DNA from: Apostichopus parvimensis
Lineage: Eukaryota > Echinodermata > Holothuroidea > Aspidochirotida > Stichopodidae
Length of the DNA stretch: 48,023 nucleotides
Reading direction: 5' to 3'
Assembly: GCA_000934455.1 (NCBI GenBank)
Contig: KN889051.1
Location: forward strand, 11,006-59,028
The notes beneath the pieces were generated by a model. That model saw only the letters and a program-made list of their open reading frames with translations, did no database searches and had not been told where the DNA came from. Shown piece by piece: positions 42,201 through 45,210 of this stretch. Position 1 is the first letter of the stretch. Each line of letters opens with the position of its first letter. The position numbers were made by a program, and so were the translations under genes.

Positions 42201-45026
42201 TAAGGTTTCCATATCAGAAATATTTTGTTTTTACAGTTTGACTGAGAAGTCTTAGATTTAGAATGGGATATCATGAGCCATCCCTGTTCTTGATTAGAAA
42301 TAATGAGAACCAGAAGAGTTGTCCTCACCCTCAGGATACCATTACTACCTTTTTTGAAGCAACGCCAAACTTTCCCCCTCTAGTACAAGCCTTTGCACAG
42401 TACTTTGGGTACTGGAGTGATTCTTCCTGGGTCATTGAAAGGCCGACTTGAGGTAAAAAAAAATTTGTACTAGTTTTCGACAGATTATATGATAATCGGT
42501 TATTACCGATAACCGTTCATGTGATAATCAGGCTGATGCTGATTACCGATTATTTCATCATTTTCGTGGAACTGGCCTAATGCATGATTTAGTATTACCA
42601 TGATTACCAGCTTCTAGGTCTATAGATTCAAAGATGTAAATTTACGACTTAACGTTTCAAAATAAAGATTAATGGAGCAAGTAAAAAACACTGTAAAAAA
42701 AATATTTGTGTCATTCTTCTTCTTCTTTTCTGAATGAATATGAAGTATTGACTAATTGATTGTCCCGTTGTGGCCACCTTAACATCGAATATTGACTCCA
42801 CGCTTGCTCATAATTAGTGGCAGTGGTAATTGTTCTCGACTCCTACTCTGAGGCAGACTAATAAAGAATAAAAAAATACATGGGGGGCTGTACGTTTACA
42901 ACTAAGAGTCGCAATATTGCAATCCTGCCACAACACAGTAAATGGCAGTGCTGTACAAACTACAGAAGGGGGAAAATAGTGGCCATTGGCTATGAAAAAA
43001 AATTAAATTAGGGCCAGCTTTTACAACTGGTATGATAACCATTATCAGTGTTGCAACTCCAACGTAAATAAAGTGAAAAGTAGACCGGTTCATCAGGAAA
43101 TAAAATATTCATAATTCGTAATCTGATATCGATATATAAAACAATCCCGGATGTTGCTTCAAGTTTTCAACGATTACCATCTGCGTAGGAACCCTTCCGA
43201 TCGAACGTTGTTTCAAACGATGTTACGCAGTACTTTAATGACCCTTTTCCATTGACTTATCTACATGTGGGAGAAATCACACACTAAAGTCCCATTAACT
43301 TTGTTGTGGGTGTCGCTGGAAATCAGACTTGCTTTAGTCGGTTGTGGTTAAAGAGTTCAGTTACTGCAAAGGGGTTATTTTAGCACGTATATACATGTGG
43401 TCAGGAAAAGAAGTTGCCTCCGGTTTTTCGCAAAAATGTACGTGTGTTTGCCAAATCACAAATACTGTCACGCAGTAGAACACCTGAAGACTGTCGCCAA
43501 ACATTTTTAGGGATTGTGTACATCAAGGAGATTTTGCCAGCTTGTTTGCTTTTTCGAGTTAAATAACTGCAAACTGAACAGTTATGAGGCTCAAACGTTC
43601 TCCAATCAGACTAGCCTAATGTACGTAGAACTCACAATTAGCAAAGCCTAATGTTATCGTTTTCACTTTCCAGTTTTCACATACGGTGAAACGGCCAAAG
43701 TGGTTAAAGTATATTGTATTGGTTTATATTTAGTCAAGACAAATCTTTCTTATCAATCGTTAAACATGACAACAGGAGGTCTCGTGCCCCTAAGCTTATA
43801 GCAAGTATACTGTATGATGTTAATTGCCAAAATTGGATAGTTTATTGAACAGCATTAATCCAATCTCGCGTGTGGGACTTGCTACCGTTATACAGTGGAT
43901 TAGTGCACCTTATCGGCTTTGAATAGCGTTGAATCAAATGATCTACATTCTTCTCCCATTGTGGTTGTGGTGAATCAAAAGCACGGAAAAATACAATCCT
44001 TTATGTGGAACATAATAATAGTGCAATGGATTTTTCCGTTTATTTACCAATTGCCTGATAATCGGCCCGATGACTATTATCTGACCGATTATCGTTCGAA
44101 CACTATTTTGTACCCTTCGTCGTCAAGTACATGTTGGTGATACCTCATCAACACCTAAGCGACCAGCATTAGACTGAAGTGAACATAACCGACCGGATTG
44201 CAACATCCATATCCACCAGGATTTCTTCCAGCTTCCTCTGTGTTAAATCCTAGTATACCTGACAGTACAATGACCCCTGTTTGGCCTGAAACTTTTCTTT
44301 TGGCCTCATGTGGAATTACTTGGCATCTGAACAACTTCTTCAACCTGTTATCTTGGACTCTAACGGCCCTATCTTCTTTTCCCAGAAACTGCGTCGAACC
44401 TTTTAAAGCAGGATACATCCACTTGCCGTAGGCTACATTTATGCCCTTTAAAAATGTTGACTGCATTGATAGAAACATGTATGCAACGGGAGGGAAGGGG
44501 GGTAAAGTAGTGGTAGCAATTGGTAAAACCAAACTTTAGACACTTTGGATGGTAGAATGAGAAGGGAGGTCATTGATCGGAGGTCCGGTCATAGAGGATG
44601 CACAGTAGTAAATGGTTACCAGTTCACTCTAGACAAGGTAGAATGAGCGTGATGAGGTTGTGAGGAAACAGGTAAGAGAGGAGTGAAGTAAATACACTAT
44701 TTTTCTGCAGGTCTTGGCCTCCGAACAGCTGCATTTAGCTGTCACAATAAGTAAACTTTCTGAAGAGAGAGATTGTTGGGGCCCAATGGGGCCCAAGTCA
44801 TGCCCCCTAGTGTGATTTATTATATGTCTCTAGTACAACCCTTACTGTGATAGAAAGCAAAGCAGTTTGTATGAGGTGGTATTAAGTGTTCTGTTAATGT
44901 ACTTACCTTTCCAGAGAGTTTCTGGACAGTTGCATTGCAATTGGATACTTTCACAGTGGAGGCTGTGTGCTGAGATGCAAACACACCAAAATCTATTCCC
45001 TCTGCTTGCAAGTCACAGGTAACAGT
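185..45026 (-). CDS. C2CD2L: C2CD2/C2CD2L (TMEM24)-family lipid-transfer protein, split gene, both ends outside the window
   Basis: Seen: ten exons with GT-AG junctions, joined here at 45026-44907, 23883-23782, 15840-15694, 13673-13586, 12934-12787, 6537-6479, 4322-4195, 3120-2967, 1287-1171 and 226-185. All phases agree (0/0/0/0/1/2/1/0/1/1 at exon ends), giving about 368 codons with no internal stop. The order is SMP second half, C2 domain, then a Ser/Pro/Lys-rich tail with KIEKKQMLAPDGTIITTVTT, very close to the human C2CD2L tail motif MPDGTIVTTVTT. Known for the family: TMEM24 is anchored in the ER by an N-terminal membrane segment. Its SMP domain carries phosphatidylinositol at ER-plasma membrane contacts, and its basic tail binds the plasma membrane under calcium/PKC control. 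Inference: this is the invertebrate counterpart of the vertebrate C2CD2/C2CD2L pair. The duplicated exon at 21870-21769 is left out of the model. The start codon, membrane anchor and stop codon are not in the window. Confidence 0.87.
227..1170 (-). other. Intron between the last two visible C2CD2L exons
   Basis: AT-rich intron. It holds a small open frame on the minus strand (about 1112-1022, NEALLHFTMDLLQADYVKEV then YELPVEEQK and a stop) that looks coding-like but does not splice in phase with the exon above it. Nothing else is recognised. Confidence 0.5.
1171..1287 (-). CDS. C2CD2L: C2CD2L exon: tail region
   Basis: The exon is 117 nt, acceptor gcctatcttag and donor CTCAG|gtaatg. With the carried base it begins E, then IPTKVYTDRAQAIEHAAPMN and GSMSPGSPDRDGYWTPTS. 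Frame and phases fit both neighbours. I do not recognise a family motif here. The Ser/Pro content suits a flexible, phosphorylated tail. If the donor were not used, the frame would end eight codons later (GNEIL then a stop), giving a shorter protein. Confidence 0.75.
1288..2966 (-). other. C2CD2L intron, no recognisable elements
   Basis: AT-rich sequence with no exon-like frame bounded by splice sites and no clear repeat structure seen on either strand. Confidence 0.5.
2967..3120 (-). CDS. C2CD2L: C2CD2L exon: conserved tail signature
   Basis: The exon is 154 nt, starting in phase 0 and ending with one base over, acceptor tttcctacag and donor AATG|gtaagt. It encodes LLFMQTPDVAKKPLSPSRK, then IEKKQMLAPDGTIITTVTTK and TSRPKYLTANNN. 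The human C2CD2L tail has [20 protein letters not shown] and VTTVTTVQSRPR at the same place after the C2 domain. This is the match that identified the gene. The SPSRK and KIEKK stretches are basic and Ser-rich, as expected of the membrane-binding, phosphorylation-controlled tail. Confidence 0.92.
3121..4194 (-). other. C2CD2L intron, no recognisable elements
   Basis: About 1.1 kb of AT-rich intron. The overlapping open frames near 3542-3742 on the plus strand have no recognisable product. Confidence 0.5.
4195..4322 (-). CDS. C2CD2L: C2CD2L exon: end of the C2 domain
   Basis: The exon is 128 nt, acceptor aatataaccag and donor TTGTTT|gtaagt. After completing Asp it reads RFQGGTTLPLASIDRSRGSR and then HIIQLQSRPAQ, ending NDNVKGSIVLF. 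This is the standard C2 ending: 'D.f.G...ipL', a 'L.p' strand, and G-[ST]-[IV]-x-[LV] as the last strand. It continues directly into LLFMQ of the next exon. The other two frames contain stops. Confidence 0.87.
4323..5056 (-). other. C2CD2L intron leading into a tandem repeat, nothing recognised
   Basis: No exon or mobile-element ends were seen in this part. The tandem repeat starts at about 5057. Confidence 0.45.
5057..6145. repeat. Tandem repeat of about 260-310-bp monomers, four units, ending in a CA-rich tract
   Basis: Three diverged full units start at about 5057, 5365 and 5626, and a partial fourth at about 5897. Each unit opens with a variant of 'TTTTTCCTACATGYTGACAA', then a 'TTTTTGACCTTTGACRTCA' stretch, 'CACACAGGCACAAG', 'CACCAAGTTTGA', 'GTCTAGGAGGAGTTTGYGAC' and 'CACAATTTAGGCCAATTTGA'. 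The array ends in 'GTTTGCAACACACTTC' and a CACT/CACA simple repeat around 6116-6140. The layout (monomers, then 'caacacac' and a CA-rich end) resembles that of the shorter-monomer MITE at 8712. I found no inverted ends. Confidence 0.75.
6479..6537 (-). CDS. C2CD2L: C2CD2L short exon: middle of the C2 domain, loop 3
   Basis: The exon is 59 nt, acceptor cattttacag and donor AATG|gtgagt. It takes one base to complete Phe (TT+T), encodes HIVNQSGEITFEVHDRGHN and leaves one base that makes Asp with the next exon. ITFEVHDRGHND is the strand and third loop that normally hold calcium-binding acidic residues in C2 domains. Both phases match the neighbouring exons, which is strong support for so short an exon. 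Confidence 0.85.
6779..7924. mobile_element. Candidate non-autonomous element with GAGTAC/AGTACTT-rich ends
   Basis: Both ends are dense in GAGTAC, AAGTACTT and GTACTC words (6783-6945 and about 7650-7915). The outer ends can be matched loosely as TAGTATTGTACTCAAGTAC and, reversed, CAGTGATGTAGTACTTT. No convincing target duplication was seen, so the limits are approximate. The middle is unrelated sequence that includes a copy of the short dispersed repeat at 7110-7190. The end signals resemble hAT-type non-autonomous elements. Confidence 0.5.
7110..7190 (-). repeat. Dispersed repeat copy with splice-donor-like core (minus orientation)
   Basis: Read on the minus strand: GTTACCAGTTAATTGACTAA, then 'AAGGTAGA' and 'GAGACAGGTAAGTGAGGAGT'. 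It matches the copy at 44537-44690. The AG|GTAAG word is a consensus 5' splice site in the same sense as the C2CD2L transcript. Confidence 0.6.
7925..8711 (-). other. C2CD2L intron, nothing recognised
   Basis: AT-rich. The open frame at 8483-8731 on the plus strand has no recognisable product and runs into the MITE. Confidence 0.45.
8965..8978 (-). promoter_or_regulatory. Nuclear-receptor-type DR2 motif within the MITE
   Basis: The motif reads TGACCTTTTGACCT, two AGGTCA half-sites (minus strand) spaced by two bases. It is seen directly in the second monomer; any function is inference. Confidence 0.4.
9110..9122 (-). promoter_or_regulatory. Perfect nuclear-receptor DR1 motif within the MITE
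   Basis: TGACCTTTGACCT on the plus strand is AGGTCAAAGGTCA on the minus strand, the textbook DR1 site bound by RXR heterodimers, HNF4 and COUP-TF. It lies in the third monomer. Binding is not shown by sequence alone. Confidence 0.45.
9553..11513 (-). other. C2CD2L intron with degenerate TGACC-type repeat sequence at its start
   Basis: From 9600 to about 9760 there are further decayed 'TTTGACCTCTATTGACCTGA' pieces. The rest is unassigned. A stretch at about 10950-11060 is open in two minus-strand frames but lacks good splice sites. Confidence 0.45.
11514..12503. mobile_element. TTAA-flanked non-autonomous DNA transposon (Kolobok- or piggyBac-like)
   Basis: The left junction is TTAA then AGGAATTGTCTGGTGG (from 11514). 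The right junction, reverse-complemented, is TTAA then AAGGATTGTCTGGTGG (ending 12503). The two 16-bp ends agree at 14 positions and both flanks are TTAA, the duplicated target of piggyBac and Kolobok elements. The AAGG-type termini favour Kolobok. The roughly 980-bp interior has only short open frames, so it is non-autonomous. Confidence 0.78.
12787..12934 (-). CDS. C2CD2L: C2CD2L exon: first half of the C2 domain
   Basis: The exon is 148 nt, taking two bases at its start and leaving two at its end, acceptor tctattgcag and donor CTTATT|gtaagt. It reads IKANNLQRHSAEFDGDPYCV and then VTLDQPFQRHKTNFIKNT, ending NPFWDEQFL. The GDPYCVV and NPFWDEQF blocks are the classic C2 'sDPYv' and 'NP.WnE.F' motifs. 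The Asp residues of the first calcium loop appear to be kept, unlike the human C2CD2L sequence, which reads CCVAELDN in this area. Confidence 0.9.
12935..13585 (-). other. C2CD2L intron, nothing recognised
   Basis: About 650 bp of AT-rich intron within the C2-coding part of the gene; no repeats or exons seen. Confidence 0.5.
13586..13673 (-). CDS. C2CD2L: C2CD2L exon: linker and first beta strand of the C2 domain
   Basis: The exon is 88 nt, starting in phase 0 and ending after the first base of a codon, acceptor gtcttgatag and donor CAGAG|gttagt. It encodes a Ser-rich linker (TSPSERRSDVSGSNH) and then VPQEPRLLVR. This runs into VIKANNLQ of the next exon and forms the usual 'L.V.VI.A.NL' opening strand of a C2 domain. 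A longer open frame that reaches 14053 on this strand is in a different frame and is not part of the gene. Confidence 0.82.
13674..15693 (-). other. C2CD2L intron, nothing recognised
   Basis: The only structure noted is a small hairpin at about 14339-14362, where TTGTGTA and TACACAA flank a GGGCCC core. The long minus-strand open frame up to 14053 has no recognisable product. Confidence 0.45.
15694..15840 (-). CDS. C2CD2L: C2CD2L exon: C-terminal helix of the SMP domain
   Basis: The exon is 147 nt (49 codons), phase 0 at both ends, acceptor ctattcatag and donor CCAGGG|gtaagc. It starts NESVDIHAMEEIIRNAILSA, equivalent to ELSTIEELIKDAIVST in human C2CD2L, the helix that closes the SMP module. 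It ends in a Pro-rich linker (QKPSPPG). A Penelope-like element is inserted in the intron, its edge only about 20 bp upstream of this acceptor on the transcribed strand. The branch point and polypyrimidine tract are therefore short or partly element-derived. Confidence 0.88.
15846..15859. repeat. Left target-site duplication of the Penelope-like insertion
   Basis: AATAGATAAAATCA is repeated exactly at 16382-16395, bracketing the element. Confidence 0.8.
15862..16008 (+). pseudogene. C-terminal fragment of Penelope-like GIY-YIG endonuclease/RT protein
   Basis: The open frame ends SPDLVRISRERLWMQRLRTI then QPHGLNIQEGHD and a stop (TAA 16006-16008). The pattern 'RE..WM..L.T..P.GLN' is the typical end of the GIY-YIG domain in Penelope-like elements. 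Only about 48 codons remain, so it has no catalytic capacity: the reverse transcriptase and most of the nuclease are missing. Confidence 0.72.
16326..16366 (+). ncRNA. Degenerate type I hammerhead-ribozyme-like motif at the Penelope 3' end
   Basis: In order: GGCCT (stem I strand), TTGAAGA (in the place of CUGAUGA), AGATCC-TGCT-AGGATT (stem II hairpin), GGAAC (in the place of GAAAC), GTC (cleavage triplet position), AGGCC (pairs with GGCCT). The layout fits the short stem-III hammerheads known in Penelope-like elements. Core changes (CUGAUGA to UUGAAGA, GAAA to GGAA) suggest it no longer cleaves. Confidence 0.5.
16382..16395. repeat. Right target-site duplication of the Penelope-like insertion
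   Basis: Exact copy of the 14 bases at 15846-15859. Confidence 0.8.
16460..16990. repeat. Minisatellite, about 14 units of 34-39 bp
   Basis: Units follow GACATCACTGATAACACTGA then a variable end (TGACAGAGTGAAAT, TGGCATAGAATGAAAT, TGACATTCAGGGAAAT, TGACATAGAGTGAAAT). Different unit types are interspersed, not in blocks. The minus strand is open across much of it (ISVISDVISL-type repeats), which is a by-product of a unit length near a multiple of three, not a gene. Confidence 0.9.
16991..19082 (-). other. C2CD2L intron, mostly unassigned
   Basis: AT-rich. A loosely repeated motif pair 'TTTTCCTATTTCCACGTTTC' and 'ATTCCTATTTCAACATTTC' occurs at about 18140 and 18236. A 41-codon open segment with splice-like borders (18864-18742, minus) is discussed as a candidate cassette exon. 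Confidence 0.45.
19083..19172. repeat. Short tandem repeat, three 35-bp units
   Basis: The unit GCATCTATTAGCNCAGATTG followed by TAAAGAAAWTATKTC is repeated at 19083, 19118 and 19153, with the last copy diverging. Confidence 0.8.
19770..20076. repeat. Degenerate TGACCT-rich repeat
   Basis: Phrases such as 'CCTTTGACCTCTCC', 'AATGACCTCCAAAGACC', 'TTTGACTTCCAAC' and 'TTTGACCTTCACCAAT' recall the ~140-bp monomer family at 8776-9480, but too decayed to define units. Confidence 0.45.
21560..21700 (+). repeat. Dispersed repeat copy with splice-donor-like core (also at 23573-23713)
   Basis: Reads 'GATCACTCTAGGCAAGGAGT', 'GAGAGTGCTGAGGTTGTGAG' and 'GAGACAGGTAAGC'. It is the same family as 41841-41954 and 44537-44690. 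It is present twice because of the large duplication. Confidence 0.6.
21769..21870 (-). CDS. C2CD2L: Second copy of the C2CD2L SMP exon (probable assembly duplicate)
   Basis: By eye this is base-for-base the same as 23782-23883, with the same splice sites, 2013 bp away. The exon phase is 0 at both ends, so using both copies in tandem would keep the frame but would repeat 34 residues in the middle of the SMP fold. No family member I know of has that. The N gap between the copies and the very low divergence point to a haplotype or overlap artefact rather than a real exon duplication. Confidence 0.6.
22040..22089. other. Assembly gap of 50 N
   Basis: Fixed-length run of 50 N, identical in length to the gap at 35363. 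It lies exactly between the two duplicated copies. Confidence 0.99.
22090..24052. repeat. 1963-bp duplication, copy 2 (right of the gap)
   Basis: Starts at the first base after the N run and continues into unique sequence at 24053. It contains the exon at 23782-23883. Confidence 0.92.
23782..23883 (-). CDS. C2CD2L: C2CD2L exon: SMP domain, copy retained in the model
   Basis: The exon is 102 nt (34 codons), phase 0 at both ends, acceptor ttgttctag and donor CACAG|gtaagc. It encodes VQCIIRTFGEDWHITATLEE and then DTVLHLKITPQITQ, matching the human run from LEVNLEEIPGEG to LTVLPKLQ. It lies in the downstream copy of a 1963-bp duplication. I chose this copy because its flanking sequence continues uninterrupted, but the other copy is identical in coding sequence. 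The intron before it is about 21 kb. Confidence 0.88.
24053..26475 (-). other. Start of the ~21-kb C2CD2L intron, with one imperfect inverted repeat
   Basis: Around 24667-24685 and 24752-24776 an imperfect inverted pair is built on GTACAGAGCGTATAT and ATATACGGCTCTGTAC. This may be a small foldback element of about 115 bp. A 48-nt segment with splice-like borders at 25048-25001 is rejected as an exon. Nothing else is recognised. Confidence 0.45.
26476..26553. repeat. Tandem repeat, three 27-bp units
   Basis: The unit AAAACCTATGGGTTACCTGC plus ATTACAT occurs at 26476, 26503 and 26530. The third unit has one change (GGTTTACC) and a variant end. Confidence 0.9.
26554..28614 (-). other. Intron, nothing recognised
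   Basis: AT-rich. A minus-strand open frame at 27129-26926 with a donor-like site at 27001-27006 is rejected as an exon. No repeats were identified. Confidence 0.45.
28615..28735. repeat. Diverged tandem repeat with TCTCCCGGCCTCCAC units
   Basis: About three to four units of 30-40 bp: TCTCCCGGCCTCCACATTTC plus ATATGCTAA, TCTCCTGGCCTTTACATTTT plus ATATGCTTA, TCTACCGGCCTCCACTTTTG plus CTAA. They are preceded by CCATTCTCCCGGGAGCTTCC. Confidence 0.65.
28995..29045 (-). repeat. Fragment of the splice-donor-carrying dispersed repeat
   Basis: On the minus strand it reads CAAAGAGACAGGTAAGCTCG then TCACTCATAAAT, matching the right part of the copy at 41841-41954. Confidence 0.5.
29046..30147 (-). 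other. Intron, nothing recognised
   Basis: No exon or element ends found. The minus-strand open frame 30096-29830 is of unknown nature. Confidence 0.4.
30148..30262. mobile_element. Fragment of a hAT-like element
   Basis: The stretch CAGGGCTCAAATTAAAGGGT then CGTCCGATTGTCCGAGATGA and 'TTGTCGGACAACCTTTGGGA' has the CAGGGCT-type end common in hAT elements, followed by internal palindromic TTGTC/GACAA words. The other end was not found nearby, so it is probably truncated. Confidence 0.4.
30496..31370. mobile_element. 875-bp non-autonomous hAT element with exact 8-bp duplication GTAAAGAC
   Basis: The left end is TAGTATTTTCACGGG. The right end, reverse-complemented, is TAATGTTTGCACGGG. GTAAAGAC stands at 30488-30495 and again at 31371-31378. 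Just inside, both ends carry GGGTACCC/GGTATCCGGG words, typical of this hAT type. No transposase frame is present. Confidence 0.85.
31379..32589 (-). other. Intron, nothing recognised
   Basis: Plus-strand open frames at 31508-31897, 31937-32224 and 32134-32460 have no recognisable motifs and no splice support. Confidence 0.4.
32590..32726. repeat. Left part of a decayed TGACCT-monomer repeat, interrupted by an insertion
   Basis: 'ATGACCTCCATCCAAAATAA', 'TAGGGTTCTTGTAGTCAC' and 'CCTATCTT' match one ~140-bp monomer of the MITE family. The monomer array resumes at 34178 after the inserted element. Confidence 0.6.
32727..34177. mobile_element. 1.45-kb DNA element with CAG...CTG ends and internal TTGCGTCCC palindromes
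   Basis: It interrupts the decayed monomer repeat. TATCTT is present on both sides (32721-32726 and 34178-34183). The left end is CAGTAATGTTATTAGTG and the right end, reversed, is CAGCATCGTTACGAACG (12 of 17 alike). Subterminal words are AAGTTTGCGTCCCAGGGACG at the left and TTGCGTCCTGGACGCAGAAT at the right. No transposase frame is seen. A six-base duplication does not fit hAT, so the superfamily is open. Confidence 0.6.
34178..34640. repeat. Right part of the decayed TGACCT-monomer repeat
   Basis: About three diverged monomers (starts near 34178, 34320, 34455) end in 'GAGATATCGTGTTTACAAGC', 'TAGGGCGTCAC' and a CA-rich tail, as in the MITE at 8712. The terminal GTTTCGATGAT repeat has been lost. 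Confidence 0.65.
34641..35273 (-). other. Intron, nothing recognised
   Basis: No elements or exons found. Confidence 0.4.
35274..35362. repeat. 89-bp duplication flanking the second gap, left copy
   Basis: Identical by eye to 35413-35501. It ends at the first N. Confidence 0.92.
35363..35412. other. Assembly gap of 50 N
   Basis: Same fixed length as the first gap. The ends on both sides are the same 89 bases, so the two contigs overlap and were not merged. Confidence 0.99.
35413..35501. repeat. 89-bp duplication flanking the second gap, right copy
   Basis: Begins at the first base after the N run and repeats 35274-35362. Confidence 0.92.
35502..36607 (-). other. Intron, nothing recognised
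   Basis: AT-rich, with short open frames only. Confidence 0.4.
36608..37046. mobile_element. Short copy of the GTTTCGATGAT MITE with two monomers
   Basis: The left end is GTTTCGATGATGTAACATG. The right end, reversed, is GTTTCGATGATAATCGTAACC. The pieces outside the monomers ('AGTTTTCTTCATG', 'TCTGACGTAATGTATAGTGA' at the left and 'CATCATGAATGCAAAGGTTA' at the right) match the 841-bp copy at 8712-9552. Only the monomer number differs (two versus five). Confidence 0.78.
36861..36873 (-). promoter_or_regulatory. Perfect nuclear-receptor DR1 motif within the short MITE copy
   Basis: TGACCTTTGACCT, the same 13 bases as at 9110-9122. Conservation in an otherwise diverged monomer may reflect either function or common descent. 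Confidence 0.45.
37716..37862. repeat. GC-rich repeat fragment with GGGGTCCAGGGG words
   Basis: 'GAGCACGCGTAGCGTGCGAG' (a palindrome, CACGCGTAGCGTG) is followed by 'GTGGGGTCCAGGGGCCCGCC', 'GGGGTCAAGGGGTGGAAC' and 'GTCCAGGGGGGAAGGCCCCC'. It is far richer in GC than its surroundings, which suggests a transposed fragment. No element ends were identified. Confidence 0.5.
39050..39180 (-). pseudogene. Frameshifted LINE reverse-transcriptase fragment nested in the hAT element
   Basis: One frame reads YIFNRVFNSGAYPDALK. After a one-base shift it reads FKKGDNAIAENYRPISLS. 'FN.....G.YPD.LK...V.P.FKKGD....NYRPISLLS' is the standard early block of non-LTR reverse transcriptases. The 'V.P.' link is damaged and no catalytic motif is present. 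Confidence 0.75.
39330..39442. repeat. 113-bp foldback (inverted repeat ATGCGCACTGGTTWA) nested in the hAT element
   Basis: ATGCGCACTGGTT at 39330 and AACCAGTGCGCAT ending at 39442 are exact inverses. The loop includes TTAGGGATTAGGGTTAGTGT. It could be a tiny MITE. Confidence 0.7.
39593..40054 (-). pseudogene. hAT transposase C-terminal fragment (dimerisation domain)
   Basis: The 153-codon open frame contains IPVTSASCERSFSTMKLIKT then YLRNSMGHECLSDLGMLSIE and ends DEFVDKFSAAHNNRRIKLV. 'P.T.A..ERSFS.lk.iKt.lR..m....L..L..ls.....' is the hAT family dimerisation region (Pfam Dimer_Tnp_hAT), as in ZMYM/THAP-linked hAT relatives. The catalytic core and zinc finger that should precede it are missing. 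The first Met is only where the frame opens. It lies inside the hAT element, on the strand opposite to its left end. Confidence 0.88.
40375..41840 (-). other. Intron, nothing recognised
   Basis: Includes a T-rich tract near 41165-41235. Overlapping plus-strand open frames at 41070-41393 are driven by this low-complexity tract. Confidence 0.4.
41841..41954 (-). repeat. Dispersed repeat copy with splice-donor-like core (minus orientation)
   Basis: On the minus strand: 'GGTCTGGTCATAGAAGGCCA', 'ACCAGTTCACTCTAGACACG', 'TGTTGAGGTTGTGAGGAGAC', 'AGGTAAGCTGGTCATTCGTG'. It aligns along its length with 44537-44690 on the opposite strand. Confidence 0.7.
42471..44105. mobile_element. 1.6-kb non-autonomous hAT-like element with ATAATCGG-rich ends
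   Basis: The left end is TAGTTTTCGACAGATTATAT. The right end, reversed, is TAGTGTTCGAACGATAATCG. The flanks are ATTTGTAC (42463-42470) and TTTTGTAC (44106-44113), seven of eight alike. Subterminal regions are full of GATAATCGG/CCGATTATC words. No transposase frame was seen. The end at 47180 belongs to the same family. Confidence 0.78.
44537..44690 (+). repeat. Dispersed repeat copy with splice-donor-like core (plus orientation)
   Basis: 'AGACACTTTGGATGGTAGAA', 'GGTCCGGTCATAGAGGATGC', 'CCAGTTCACTCTAGACAAGG' and 'GAGGTTGTGAGGAAACAGGT' followed by AAGAG. It is the longest copy and serves here as the reference. Confidence 0.7.
44907..45026 (-). CDS. C2CD2L: C2CD2L exon: central SMP domain
   Basis: The exon is 120 nt (40 codons), phase 0 at both ends, between acceptor ttttgtag and donor AAAG|gtaagt. 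It begins TVTCDLQAEGIDFGVF and ends NATVQKLSGK. It aligns with the human C2CD2L stretch around HCQLSAEEVRFPVSV followed by HVTLTLPP. Joined straight to the next exon (VQCIIRTFGEDW), the 44 residues from NATV to QITQ match the human segment without a gap. That is the main reason for skipping the open frames at 25001 and 27007 in the 21-kb intron. This part of the SMP barrel lines the lipid-binding groove in family structures. It is the most 5' exon I can find in the window. Confidence 0.88.
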
Positions 45027-45074
45027 CTACAAAAGAAGAAAAGATGGGAAAGCAAAGTTGGTCAGAAATTCTAG

Positions 45075-45210
45075 AACTAGACACTTTGGTTATAGGATGA
45101 GGAGGCTGGTTAAATAGTCAACATGGGATATTAGTGCCAAAGCTTGCCAGGTTACTTGAGATAATGTAGAGTGAGGGTGCAGTTGTTGTGGGGAGACAGG
45201 TAAGTGAGGA
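45075..45210 (+). repeat. Dispersed repeat copy close to a C2CD2L exon
   Basis: 'CTAGACACTTTGGTTATAGG', 'GATAATGTAGAGTGAGGGTG' and 'GTGGGGAGACAGGTAAGTGA'. It is the same family, about 50 bp upstream (in transcript sense) of the exon at 44907-45026, in antisense orientation. Confidence 0.65.
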
